This document shows positions 24,501 to 33,267 of a stretch of DNA of 47,300 nucleotides, piece by piece. Source of the DNA: an uncultured Spirochaetales bacterium (GTDB taxonomy: Bacteria > Spirochaetota > Spirochaetia > Sphaerochaetales > Sphaerochaetaceae); NCBI GenBank assembly GCA_944392695.1, contig CALXXN010000015.1:1-47300 (forward strand). The letters are read 5' to 3'. The notes beneath the pieces are model-generated. The model had not been told where the DNA came from. It did not search any database and was given only the letters and a program-made list of their open reading frames with translations. Made by a program: the position numbers and the translations under genes. How positions within the stretch are numbered: the first letter of the stretch is position 1; every line of letters starts with the position of its first letter.

Positions 24501-25103
24501 TACGAGACCTTCCCTGACTAGTGTGACCTCATGGCCACCATTAATCAGGAAGGGGACGATGGTCTCAGCCACCTCCTTCCTCACGTGGTGGCCTCCTGTG
24601 AGGAGGAAGGGGGTGATGCGCACATTCTCCGCCTGTATGGACAGTTCACGCCATGGCTTCTGTCCCTTGAGGGTGCAAAGCACTATGTCGTCCCTGAGGA
24701 TGGAGGAGAGCTCATCAAGTTCTGCGATGTGCCTTCCACCGCTGCCATGGGCCATGAGCACATGAACAAGACCCTCACGCTTCTCAAGGCCCTCTTCGAG
24801 GACTCTTGCCACTGTCTTGACTGAAGAGGGGTTGAGCAGGGGCTCCGCCACAGTCCTGCTGTAGGACTGGAGCCGGTACCACTCGTCGCCACGCTGTACG
24901 AGGAGTGGGAGCATGATGGAATGTGAAGTGTCCACATCGTCGATGTGGGTACGGCCCATCGCCACGCTGCAACGCCGGCTGAGCCAGAGACGGGCGCACC
25001 TGAGGCCTATCTCCTCCTCGACCCTGTCTTCGAGGGACGTGAGCTCCCTGTAAGAGGACTCGTCCATTGTCCCGAAGCTTGTAAGCAGGATTTGCGTATT
25101 CAT
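24426..25103 (-). CDS. cbiK: Sirohydrochlorin chelatase, CbiK type
   Basis: 225 residues. It has the CbiK/HemH fold marks: an N-terminal SFGTMDESS loop, first active-site histidine in LMAHGSGGRH, and second in PFLLTGGHHVRKE, matching the two metal-binding histidines of CbiK. It inserts Co2+ (or Fe2+, as some family members do) into sirohydrochlorin, giving cobalamin precursor or siroheme. ATG 25103 is chosen by alignment to family length; no clear ribosome site is seen and an ATG at 25106 is adjacent. It is convergent with the chelate importer and near the sulfite reductase fusion, which needs siroheme. Iron or cobalt cannot be decided from sequence. Confidence 0.8.
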   Translation of the reverse strand: MNTQILLTSFGTMDESSYRELTSLEDRVEEEIGLRCARLWLSRRCSVAMGRTHIDDVDTSHSIMLPLLVQRGDEWYRLQSYSRTVAEPLLNPSSVKTVARVLEEGLEKREGLVHVLMAHGSGGRHIAELDELSSILRDDIVLCTLKGQKPWRELSIQAENVRITPFLLTGGHHVRKEVAETIVPFLINGGHEVTLVREGLVSSLPSLADILITGFKEKLHKLSIL

Positions 25104-25232
25104 CATCAGACAACAATGACCCGGATCAGGGGGTAGATACAAGATGGCGTGTGGATGGCTCAACCACCTTGTTGCATATACAGGGTATTGGCCATCCTGC
25201 ATCTGGTGTTTTCATCCAGGCCTCAAGAATAT

Positions 25233-25261
25233 TTGAATATCCAGGTGGGATACGTTAACAT
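25233..25261 (+). promoter_or_regulatory. Promoter candidate for the DUF2075 gene
   Basis: TTGAAT and TAACAT are spaced 17 bases apart, 26 bases ahead of the start codon. Each box matches the consensus at four of six positions. An 8-base palindrome ATACGTAT lies between it and the gene. Confidence 0.3.
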
Positions 25262-25287
25262 CTTATACGTATATTGATGAGTCTTAT

Positions 25288-27144
25288 ATGATTGTATATT
25301 CAGGGAACAAGGCATCTTTTCAACGTGATCTGGTCAATGGAGTCATCGCTGCTAAAGTCGAGGCTTTGTTTTCATCTCATGGCATCCCTAAGGAAAGCTG
25401 GGCTGAGTACCGGTCTTGGGAGAATTCCCTGCCCAAAATAGGCATGATCATTTCTAATCGTAAAATAGATGATGATGTCCAGGTCGCTGTGGAATATCAG
25501 ATACCATTAACATCAAAACGTGTTGATTTCATGATTGGCGGTACGGATGGAGCCCGTAACAATGTTGTAATCGTGGAATTGAAGCAATGGGAGACATGCC
25601 GTGCCACTACCCGCGAGAATGTCGTGAAAGCTTTCACAGGAGGTGCGGAAAGGGACGTCCCCCATCCATCTCAACAGGCGTACTCATACGCCAAGCTCAT
25701 TGCTAACTTCAATGAAGCCGTAGGTGAGAATGACATCGACCTCATTCCATGTGCATATCTTCATAACTACAAAGAAGAGAACAGGGGACAGATATGTAAT
25801 AAGCGATACACAGAAGCCTTGGCGGATGCTCCTGTGTTCCTCCAAGAAGATGGTGCCATGCTGTCGGATTTCATATCGCAATATGTCCCTAGGCCAGCAA
25901 AGAAGGATCTGTTTGAAATACTTGAGAACGGAAAGCTGAAACCATCGAAATCATTACAGGATGAAGTAGGGCACATTCTTAATGGCAATACCGAGTTTGA
26001 GATGATTGACGAGCAGGTTGTCGCTTATTCAACAGTCCTCAAGCTTGTCGAGAACTCTGTGGGGGATGATAGGAAGCACACGATAATTGTCCAAGGAGGA
26101 CCTGGTACTGGCAAATCTGTCATCGCCATCAATCTTCTGGCGAAAATAATCAACAATGGTCATTCAAGCGCCTATGTCACAAAGACAAGCGCTCCTAGAT
26201 ATACATTCTCTGAAAGTCTGATAAAGGGGAAACACAAGCTCTCTTATCTGAAGGGTTTGTTCATAAGCGCAGGAACCTGCCATAAAATGAAGCCTGATAC
26301 ATATACATGTCTATTATGTGACGAAGCACATAGGTTGACTGCCAAATCAGGTATTTTTTCCAATTTGGGTGAGAACCAGGTAAGAGAAGTGATCAATGCT
26401 TCCAAAATCAGTGTGTTCTTTGTTGATGAGGACCAGATAGTCCATGTCAAGGATATCGGAACGGTTGCTGAAATCAGGAAGCAGGCAGAAGCTCTTGGTT
26501 CAATAGTGCATTGCAATGACAGCCTAAAGCTCTCTTCTCAGTTCCGATGCAATGGATCTGATGGGTACATGGCTTTTCTTGATGATGTCCTGCAGATCCG
26601 TCATACGGCGAATAACGCGTTTTTCGATCTGGATTATGATATCAGGATTTTTGATGACGCTTGTGAAATGAGGGATGTACTGCGTACAAAGAACACGCAT
26701 GACAAGGCAAGGATGATTGCTGGTTATTGTTATCCCTGGCTAAGCCAGAAGGATAAATCAAAGATGGATATCATCCTTCCTGGAGGATTTGAGGCTCAAT
26801 GGAATTTCACAACAGAACAATTTGCGACAGATCCTGACTCATTTGAACAGGTAGGATGCATCCATTCCACTCAGGGGCTTGAGTTTGAGTATGTTGGCAT
26901 AATCATAGGTCTGGACCTGTCATATAAAGACGGTAAGGTTGTTACTGATTACAGGATGAGGGACCGCAGGGATTCCTCCATACCCAGGGGGAAAACACAA
27001 AAAGACTTGGATCTTGCTGATAAAATCATAAGGAACACATATAAGACATTGCTCTCAAGAGGACAGAAGGGTTGTTTCATCTACTGTCAGGACCAGGCTT
27101 TGAGCGGATATCTTCGAACAAGGCTGGCCCTCGTAGGAAAATAA
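25288..27144 (+). CDS. DUF2075 helicase with N-terminal nuclease-like domain
   Basis: 618 residues. The N-terminal part has a PD-(D/E)XK-like core: D80 in RVDFMIGG and E97-x-K99 in VIVELKQWE. A superfamily I-like ATPase follows with Walker A GGPGTGKS at 270-277, Walker B LLCDEAHRL, VDEDQIVH, and a late STQGLEFEYVG motif. These are typical of DUF2075 proteins, which are often found in mobile and defence regions. It probably acts on DNA or RNA of invaders, alone or with distant partners. It stands alone, is AT-richer than neighbours, and is followed by decayed genes. The ribosome site is weak. Confidence 0.85.
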   Translation: MIVYSGNKASFQRDLVNGVIAAKVEALFSSHGIPKESWAEYRSWENSLPKIGMIISNRKIDDDVQVAVEYQIPLTSKRVDFMIGGTDGARNNVVIVELKQWETCRATTRENVVKAFTGGAERDVPHPSQQAYSYAKLIANFNEAVGENDIDLIPCAYLHNYKEENRGQICNKRYTEALADAPVFLQEDGAMLSDFISQYVPRPAKKDLFEILENGKLKPSKSLQDEVGHILNGNTEFEMIDEQVVAYSTVLKLVENSVGDDRKHTIIVQGGPGTGKSVIAINLLAKIINNGHSSAYVTKTSAPRYTFSESLIKGKHKLSYLKGLFISAGTCHKMKPDTYTCLLCDEAHRLTAKSGIFSNLGENQVREVINASKISVFFVDEDQIVHVKDIGTVAEIRKQAEALGSIVHCNDSLKLSSQFRCNGSDGYMAFLDDVLQIRHTANNAFFDLDYDIRIFDDACEMRDVLRTKNTHDKARMIAGYCYPWLSQKDKSKMDIILPGGFEAQWNFTTEQFATDPDSFEQVGCIHSTQGLEFEYVGIIIGLDLSYKDGKVVTDYRMRDRRDSSIPRGKTQKDLDLADKIIRNTYKTLLSRGQKGCFIYCQDQALSGYLRTRLALVGK

Positions 27145-27264
27145 GCAATGCCATATCCTGCTAAATCAAGGTGCTGCCCAATGCTTCATGACATGAAATG
27201 AGAGGCCATCTGTGGGAAGCTTGCAGGGGATGGATGATGTACGGGATTCATGCCAGGGCTGGCC

Positions 27265-27600
27265 TCAGCTGTGGTGGCACATGAGGTCGATGAAGCGGCG
27301 TGTCAGCTCATCCTCTGCGAAGGAGAGGACGACGTCGAGTCCTCCTTCAGCCAGTTGTTTGTACAAGTGGACGAAGGGGACGATGCGGAAGATGGGATTG
27401 AGTCCAGTGACTTCCTGACGCAGGAGGGAAAGCACAGGTGCCAGGGGCGGGGCCTCGAGTGGGGAGTGGAGCCCAATCAGGAAGTCCTGCCTCCGTCCTT
27501 TGTCTTGTTCGTTGAAGCGCCCCTTCGCCCGTCTTGCTATTTCCAATATCCCTCTGGCGTCTGTTTGTAATAGCCTGAGAATACCGAGAAAGATCGTCAG
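27265..27600 (-). pseudogene. Likely LysR-type regulator remnant
   Basis: One frame reads like the linker helix and first part of a LysR effector domain: LLQTDARGILEIARRAKG, then DFLIGLHSPLE, then LYKQLAEGGLDVVLSFAEDE, the usual place of LxxGxLDxxI. The helix-turn-helix is not readable in the same frame; a neighbouring frame (NPDDLSRYSQA) may hold a shifted piece. The last two thirds of the effector domain are missing. Identification rests on pattern only. Confidence 0.4.
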
Positions 27601-27711
27601 GATTTCCAGAGAAAGATAGAGTACGGAAGCTTCCTGATGATTGGATTCGGTGCACTTGATTGGGAGTGCATATTCCACAAGACTCCTCCAGAACGAGGAG
27701 GAGCAAGGAGA

Positions 27712-27870
27712 ATGCTCAGGATGGAACAGATAGAAGCCATCAAGCGTATGAGCCGGAGCGAATCGATAAGCACGATAGCTTCGGCTCTGGACATTGACTG
27801 GAAGACGGCGAAGAAGTATGCCGAGATGGACGACTTCAACGTGACAGTGGAGACGAAGGTTGCCAGGGCA
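27712..27870 (+). pseudogene. istA: IS21 family istA 5' fragment
   Basis: From ATG 27712 (AAGGAG just upstream) about 50 codons match the IstA N-terminal helix-turn-helix: EQIEAIKRMSRSESISTIA and the strongly typical WKTAKKYAEMDDFN. Homology ends near 27870, where the sequence passes into an ABC exporter in another frame. A GTGCA-rich repeat just upstream (27650-27670) may be the IS end. The catalytic domain and istB are absent. Confidence 0.7.
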
Positions 27871-29144
27871 CGGGCCAGCAACAGAGCCTGGGACGGCTTA
27901 ACGGCTATTGTGAGGAGATCTTTGGAGGCCAGAAGGTCGTCAAGGTCTTCAATCATGAGTCCCAGTGCATCGGTACACTCCACAAGATTGATGAGGAACT
28001 CTTTGTCAACTCGACCAAGGCCAATGGCCTGGCGACCATAATGATGCCCCTGATGTCGGGCATGGGCAACCTTTCATACATCCTCATCGCCTTGGCAGGT
28101 GGAGCCATGATCCTCTTTGGTGAAGGTGTCATGACAACCACGCTTGGAACCCTCGTCTCCTTCCTGGGGCTCGTGAAGCAGTTCTCCTCCTCGCTGACGC
28201 AGACGAGCCAGCAGATGAACTCCGTCGTCCTTGGCCTTGCCGGGGCTGGTAGGATTTTCGCCATGATGGACAACGAAGCCGAGAGGGATGAAGGCTAAGT
28301 CACCCTTGTGAAGGCGAGGAGGGACGGCGATGTCCTGGTTGAGGATGGTAATGGAAGCATCGATGCCTGGCGTCATCCCCACCATGATGGGACTCTCACG
28401 CTGAGCGAAGTACGTGGTGAGATCGTCCTCGATCATGTCGACTTCAGCTACGATGGGCGGCGCACCATACTGCATGACATCAGCCTGTGGGCCAAAAGCG
28501 GCCAGAAGATCGCCTTCGTCGGCGCGACTGGAGCTGGCAAGACGACGATAACGAACCTGATCAACCGCTTCTATGATATCGCGGATGGCAAGATACGTTA
28601 CGATGGTATCAACATCAACAAGATCCGCAAGGCGGACTTGAGACGTTCCCTGGGGATCATCCTCCAGGATGTCAGCCTCTTCACCGGGACCATCATGGAC
28701 AACATCCGCTACGGCAGGCTCGATGCAAGTGATGAGGAGTGCATGGAGGCTGCCAGGTTGGTCGGGGCCGATGATTTCATCAGCCGGCTGCCTGAGGGAT
28801 ACCAGACCATGGTCAGTGGCGATAACAACAACCTGTCACAGGGCCAGTGCCAGCTGCTCTCAATCGCCCGTGCGGCAGTAGCCGATCCTCCTGTCATGAT
28901 CATGGATGAGGCGACGAGCAGTATCGATACGCGCACGGAGGCCATCGTGCAACGGGGTATGGATCGCCTGATGGAGGGCCGCACAGTCCTCGTCATCGCC
29001 CATCGTCTCTCGACGGTGCGTAACAGCAAGGCGATCATGATCCTTGATGGGGGCCGCATCATTGAGCGAGGCAGTCATGAAGAACTCATGGCAAGGAAAG
29101 GCACATACTACCGGCTCTACACCGGGGCCTTCGAGCTTGAGTGA
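27870..29144 (+). pseudogene. Broken ABC exporter (fused membrane/ATPase half-transporter)
   Basis: In one frame from about 27870 the sequence reads as the second half of the membrane domain (QQQSLGRLNGYCEE, then KVVKVFNHE), reaches ...NEAERDEG, hits an in-frame TAA at 28296-28298, and continues as VTLVKARRDG and a full ATPase domain: Walker A GATGAGKT, Q-loop ILQDVSLF, signature LSQGQ, Walker B VMIMDEATSSID, switch IAHRLS. About 190 N-terminal residues are missing, replaced by the istA fragment. Two separate lesions make it a pseudogene. The ATPase part could still be translated from GTG 28308. The usual partner half-transporter is not present. Confidence 0.8.
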
Positions 29145-29167
29145 TCCGGAGATGCTGTGGTGGAGGA

Positions 29168-29192
29168 GTGGGTGTGGCGTTGCCACATCCAC
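29168..29192 (+). terminator. Hairpin between convergent genes
   Basis: An 11-bp stem with one G-T pair and a 3-base loop lies between the ABC pseudogene stop and the permease stop. It pairs better as plus-strand RNA. No T-run follows, so it is a moderate terminator candidate. Confidence 0.4.
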
Positions 29193-29199
29193 TTCCTGT

Positions 29200-30513
29200 T
29201 CAATGTGGTGGCTCTTCCTTCGGTAGGATGAGGTTGAGGATGATTGCGACAAGCGCGGAAATCACGACAGGAGAGGATGCGAAGACCATTGTGACCCAGT
29301 CAGGGAATTGAGAGAGGGCCTCGCTGACCATGCTGATTCCCATGCCCAGGGCGGCTGAGAGACCTACGATTGAAGTGTTGCGGTAACTCATCGGTTGCAT
29401 TGCCACAAGCTTCATCCCTGTCATGGCGATTGAGGCGAAGACTGAGACAGTGGCACCTCCGAGCACTGCCTGGGGTATTGTCGTGAGCAGGGCGGAGAAC
29501 TTGGGAACCAGTCCTGCCGCCAGGAGCATCAAGGCGGTGAGGGAAAGGACTTTCCTGTTGACGACCTTTGTTGATGACACGATGCCTACATTCTGTGAGT
29601 AGGTCGCATTGGGCAACCCTCCGAAGAGTGCTGACACAAGGTTGGACAATCCAAATCCCAGGATGCCTCCCCTGAGTTCGTCTCCATCAGGTTCCCTGTC
29701 CATGCCTCCTATGGTTGTCGCCGACATGTCTCCAATCGCCTGGACCGCGTTGATCGCGAAAAGGATTGCGAAGGCAAGGCAGGAGGAGGCCTCGAATTCA
29801 ATTCCAAATGGTGCAAGCACTGGAAGGGAGAAAAGGGATGCCTCACTGACTGCCGCCAGGTCGACCATGCCGAAGAATGAGGAGAAGATGTAGCCTGCCA
29901 GGATGCCGAGCAGGATCGATGCGAGCTTCACCATGCCTTTGCCGAAGTGGTTGAGGCTTGTGACGACAAGCAGGGTGAAGATGGAGACAAGCCAGTTCTG
30001 CCATGAACCGAAGGTCGCGGATCCGCTTCCACCTGCCATGTAGGTGATGGCAGTGGGGTAGAGCGAGAGCCCTATTGTGAAGACAACCGTTCCTGTGATG
30101 AGTGGAGGGAAGAACTTCACCAGCCTTTTTGCAAAGAGCCCTATTACAATCGCAGTGAGGCCACCGGCTATCTGGGCGCCAAAGATCTGTGCGATGCCGA
30201 AGTCCTGTGCAATGCTGGTCATCGTGGAAAGGTATGCGAAGCTCACACCCATGATCAAAGGCAGCCTTGCCCCGCATAGGCCTCTTATTCCAAAGAGCTG
30301 GAGCAGGGTTGAGAGGGCGGCGCAGACAAGGGATGACTGGATCAGCAAGATGCTTTCCTGCTGGCTAAGTCCAGCTACTCCAGAGATGATGATCGCAGGC
30401 GTGACACAGCCCACTATCATGGCGATAAGGTGCTGCAGTGCGAGAGGCAGTGAGTATCTCAAGCCTGGAAGCCGGCCATCCATCTCAAACAGCAGTTTCT
30501 CTTCCTTGTCCAT
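29200..30513 (-). CDS. Nucleobase (xanthine/uracil) permease, NCS2 family
   Basis: 437 residues from ATG 30513. About 12-14 membrane helices, with family marks LQHLIAMIVGCVTPAIII in helix 1, the substrate-site region AIGDMSATTIGG, and GGLPNATYSQNVGIVSSTKV. It imports a purine or pyrimidine base with H+ or Na+. The helix 8 region has A-IGD where many members have E/D, consistent with the xanthine/uric acid type; base specificity is uncertain. No ribosome site precedes the ATG, but an extended -10 box ends 6 bases upstream, pointing to a leaderless mRNA. Longer in-frame starts at 30555 and 30690 give non-conserved extensions. Confidence 0.9.
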   Translation of the reverse strand: MDKEEKLLFEMDGRLPGLRYSLPLALQHLIAMIVGCVTPAIIISGVAGLSQQESILLIQSSLVCAALSTLLQLFGIRGLCGARLPLIMGVSFAYLSTMTSIAQDFGIAQIFGAQIAGGLTAIVIGLFAKRLVKFFPPLITGTVVFTIGLSLYPTAITYMAGGSGSATFGSWQNWLVSIFTLLVVTSLNHFGKGMVKLASILLGILAGYIFSSFFGMVDLAAVSEASLFSLPVLAPFGIEFEASSCLAFAILFAINAVQAIGDMSATTIGGMDREPDGDELRGGILGFGLSNLVSALFGGLPNATYSQNVGIVSSTKVVNRKVLSLTALMLLAAGLVPKFSALLTTIPQAVLGGATVSVFASIAMTGMKLVAMQPMSYRNTSIVGLSAALGMGISMVSEALSQFPDWVTMVFASSPVVISALVAIILNLILPKEEPPH

Positions 30514-30519
30514 GGGGAC

Positions 30520-30525
30520 ATTATA
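30520..30525 (-). promoter_or_regulatory. Extended -10 box of a leaderless promoter
   Basis: On the minus strand the sequence is TGCTATAAT, a perfect -10 hexamer with the TG extension, 6 bases before the permease ATG. The expected transcription start falls on or next to the A of the ATG. Confidence 0.6.
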
Positions 30526-30541
30526 GCATGGGGTGTTTCCT

Positions 30542-30560
30542 ATTTGATGAGACATCAAAT
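30542..30560. promoter_or_regulatory. Perfect inverted repeat upstream of the nucleobase permease
   Basis: ATTTGATG-AGA-CATCAAAT, an 8-bp perfect dyad, lies around -30 to -47 relative to the leaderless start. This is where a repressor would overlap the -35 region. It is an operator candidate. Confidence 0.45.
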
Positions 30561-30705
30561 CTGGGTGTCCGATTGGGAAGGAGATGGCATGAGTGCTCCC
30601 ATTTCCTGACTTGTATCTGCCACCTCTTCCTGCAGATGGTGTTGTGGCGATGATTCTTGGCGACAGGTCAGGTCTTTGCGGAATTGACATGCAATGTGAT
30701 TGTAT

Positions 30706-31464
30706 TCAGTTGTTGGGTCCTATTTGCCTGTACTCATTAGGTGTCATGCCAAAATATTTCTTGAATGCCGAGTCGAAATATTTGGTTGATGTGAACCCCA
30801 CTTCCTGCGCTATGTCTCCAACCTTGCCGGCCTTGTAGCTCACAAGCAGCTGGGCTGCACGTTCCATCCTGAGCCGTAGGATGTATTTTGTGTATGTCTC
30901 GCCCCTGTCCGACTTGAATACGGAACTCAAATATGATGGGGAGACGCCCAAGGCCTGTGCGACATCATTCAGTGTCAGAGGGTTGGTGTAGTTTTCCCTG
31001 ATGAAGATTCTTGCCCGCTCAATCAGGAGGCTTGGCGGTTCTGAACACTGTTCCTGGGTTGCTATCTCGTCCACGTCATCATCCATTGTCATGTCGAGGT
31101 TGGATGCAAGTCTGCCTAGAATGGAGTTGAGGGCCTTTTCTTCCAGCGGTTTCAGCAGGTAGTCACTTACACCTTTCTGCAAGGCACTTCTGGCATATTC
31201 GAACTCATCATGTCCTGATATGATCACTACTTTTGTTTTCGGACAGTTCTCATTAATGTATGAAACTAGTTCAAGACCGTCACATCGAGGCATCCTGATG
31301 TCTGTGATTACAAGATCGAAGACATGGTGACGGAGTATCTCAATCGCCTCAAGCCCATCTTTGGCACATGCCGAGGCCTTCCATGCGCTATGTATTCTTT
31401 CAAGATTTTTCCACAGGTATTCTCTCATCAAAGGTTCATCTTCAACAATAAGTGCTTTCGGCAT
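30706..31464 (-). CDS. Response regulator, YesN type (receiver plus AraC domain)
   Basis: 252 residues. Receiver domain with acidic pocket E8-D9, phosphoacceptor D55 in VITDIRMPR and K in YLLKPLE; then an AraC-type double helix-turn-helix at about 155-250 (NDVAQALGVSPSYLSSVFK and VGDIAQEVGFTSTKYFDSAF). It should activate the divergent sugar operon starting at 33268. The ATG at 31464 shares its A with the TGA of the sensor gene (TGATG), so the two are translationally coupled; a GTG one codon upstream is also in frame. Confidence 0.93.
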   Translation of the reverse strand: MPKALIVEDEPLMREYLWKNLERIHSAWKASACAKDGLEAIEILRHHVFDLVITDIRMPRCDGLELVSYINENCPKTKVVIISGHDEFEYARSALQKGVSDYLLKPLEEKALNSILGRLASNLDMTMDDDVDEIATQEQCSEPPSLLIERARIFIRENYTNPLTLNDVAQALGVSPSYLSSVFKSDRGETYTKYILRLRMERAAQLLVSYKAGKVGDIAQEVGFTSTKYFDSAFKKYFGMTPNEYRQIGPNN

Positions 31465-33125
31465 CACAGGTTCCTTGCAGGTAGTCTCAATGTGACAATG
31501 GTTCCAAGCCCATATTCTGATTCGATTGTCATGCCATATCCTGGTCCATACATGAGAGCCAGCCTCTTGTGGATGTTGGCCAGTCCTATCCCCTCATTGC
31601 TCCTGTCATCAAGTTTCTGCCTGATGGCCTCGAGCATGGTGTTGGCCATGCCATCCCCATTGTCCGCGACATCGATGAGGAGGTCATTGCCTTCAAGCGA
31701 GATATCAACTGAGAGCTGGATATCCTCATCCTTTTCACGATATGCATGTTTGAAGCAGTTCTCGACTACTGGCTGTATGATCATCGCTGGCACCAGTATG
31801 TCCATATTGACCTCACTGTCGATGCTTATCTCATACTGCAACCTGTCATGCCTTAGGCGTTGTAGTTGGATATAGCAATCACAGATGTCTATTTCTTCAT
31901 GTAACATTATGAGCTTGTCAGAGTTCACCATTCCCCTCAGTATGGTTGACAACTGTTCTACGGCTCTGACCGTGTCATCTGATTTTCCTGCCTTTTCAAG
32001 CAGTATGATTGTGTTCAACGTGTTGAACAGGAAATGTGGCTGTATCTGATGGTATAATGCTTCGAATTGCGCCTGTTTCTGCAATACCTCTGCCTGCGCG
32101 GCTATTGTAATAAGCTGTTTCTCCTTTTCTGCCATACCTGCAATCCGGTCCAGCATCTGGTTGAATGTCCTGTTGAGCTGTGCGATTTCCGGTGTGCAGT
32201 CTTCTTCAGCCCTGAGCGATGTCTCTCCATCTTTGACCCTGTTCATTATTCCTACCGTGTTATAAAGCGGATCCAGCATTTTGCGTATGCTGAGGGAGGA
32301 GGCGAGGGTCCCTATTGCTATGAAAACCAGGGCCAGGGCAATGTTGAGCAGCAAATTGAACCTGGCAATTCCTACAAGAGGTGCCATTGCAGTGGCATAA
32401 CTTATCGACCAGTCCATGGGAGCGATTGTCCTTGAGTTTACAATACTCCTTCCAGCAGGGATTGTACCGTTGGTGTACAGTATATTGCCTCTCCCGTCCT
32501 CAAGGGTGAGTGTGGAGTTGCCATCAGGGGCAATCCTGTCACAGATGTCTTTGATCCTTGAGAAGTTCGCATCTACTTTGATGACACCTATCACTTTCCC
32601 CGGCTCATCCATGCTTCTGATTTGGTGCAATATGGAGAATGTCTTCCCGTCGTTGGGAAGGAATATGTATTCGGGATCCCTCAGGGCCTCTTGATACCAC
32701 CACTGGTCAGTGTAGTTGGATGGGATTCCATCCCCATATGTCCGAGAGACACCGAAGACCTCATCAACAAGGATATAAACAGATACTATGTCACTACGTG
32801 GTATTGTCATGACTTCTTCCAGGTGGTTCTCTATAACGCGTTTGCGGGAAAGGAAGTCCTGTGAGTTGCCAGTCTCCTCCTCCAGCGCATTCATCACGAG
32901 GGAGTTGTAATATGGGCTGAGACAGAGCCTGGCTATCTCCTGAAGGTAGCCTTCGATGTTCAATGCGACCTGATCTGTGATCTGTCCAATGTACTTGCCT
33001 GTCTGCCTGGAGTACTGTCTGACGAATGTTGCGTAATTGAAGACGGATGCAAGAACGCCTACAAGTGCCAGCAAAAGGGCAATGTACTTTATCATGCGGC
33101 TCTGTATTTTCCTTTGCGATTCCAT
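31464..33125 (-). CDS. Sensor histidine kinase, YesM type
   Basis: 553 residues. N-terminal membrane helix (12-33), a large periplasmic sensor domain of the Cache type, a second membrane helix near 265-287, HAMP, then the His_kinase module with phospho-acceptor H near 363 in QIQPHFLFNTLNT and a GHKL ATPase domain (QPVVENCFKHA, DNGDGM, GIGLANIHKRL). It senses an extracellular sugar, directly or through the binding protein, and phosphorylates the regulator encoded right after it. It is divergent from the alpha-glucan uptake operon. Confidence 0.93.
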   Translation of the reverse strand: MESQRKIQSRMIKYIALLLALVGVLASVFNYATFVRQYSRQTGKYIGQITDQVALNIEGYLQEIARLCLSPYYNSLVMNALEEETGNSQDFLSRKRVIENHLEEVMTIPRSDIVSVYILVDEVFGVSRTYGDGIPSNYTDQWWYQEALRDPEYIFLPNDGKTFSILHQIRSMDEPGKVIGVIKVDANFSRIKDICDRIAPDGNSTLTLEDGRGNILYTNGTIPAGRSIVNSRTIAPMDWSISYATAMAPLVGIARFNLLLNIALALVFIAIGTLASSLSIRKMLDPLYNTVGIMNRVKDGETSLRAEEDCTPEIAQLNRTFNQMLDRIAGMAEKEKQLITIAAQAEVLQKQAQFEALYHQIQPHFLFNTLNTIILLEKAGKSDDTVRAVEQLSTILRGMVNSDKLIMLHEEIDICDCYIQLQRLRHDRLQYEISIDSEVNMDILVPAMIIQPVVENCFKHAYREKDEDIQLSVDISLEGNDLLIDVADNGDGMANTMLEAIRQKLDDRSNEGIGLANIHKRLALMYGPGYGMTIESEYGLGTIVTLRLPARNL

Positions 33126-33187
33126 CAGCCCTGATTATACAGCTGCTTGCTGCAGAGGAAATCCATGACCATGGAAAATCGGAACAA

Positions 33188-33204
33188 ATCCAATGAACTT
33201 TGGA
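33188..33204 (+). promoter_or_regulatory. Shared 11-mer and small dyad upstream of the alpha-glucan operon
   Basis: ATCCAATGAAC (33188-33198) occurs here and, in the same orientation to the gene, upstream of the first sugar-binding gene at 5019-5009. It overlaps a TCCAA-N6-TTGGA dyad. It lies about 70 bases ahead of the binding-protein start, a reasonable place for YesN binding. Confidence 0.4.
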
Positions 33205-33267
33205 ATATCGCGTCTACGTAAGTGATTTTAGACTGCAGATATAAAAGGAAACAAAAGGAGACGACAA

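Noticed and set aside
28296-28298. Stop codon in the ABC exporter as possible recoding
   Set aside because: It is TAA, no recoding signal is seen, and the gene also lacks its N-terminus, so decay is the simpler reading.
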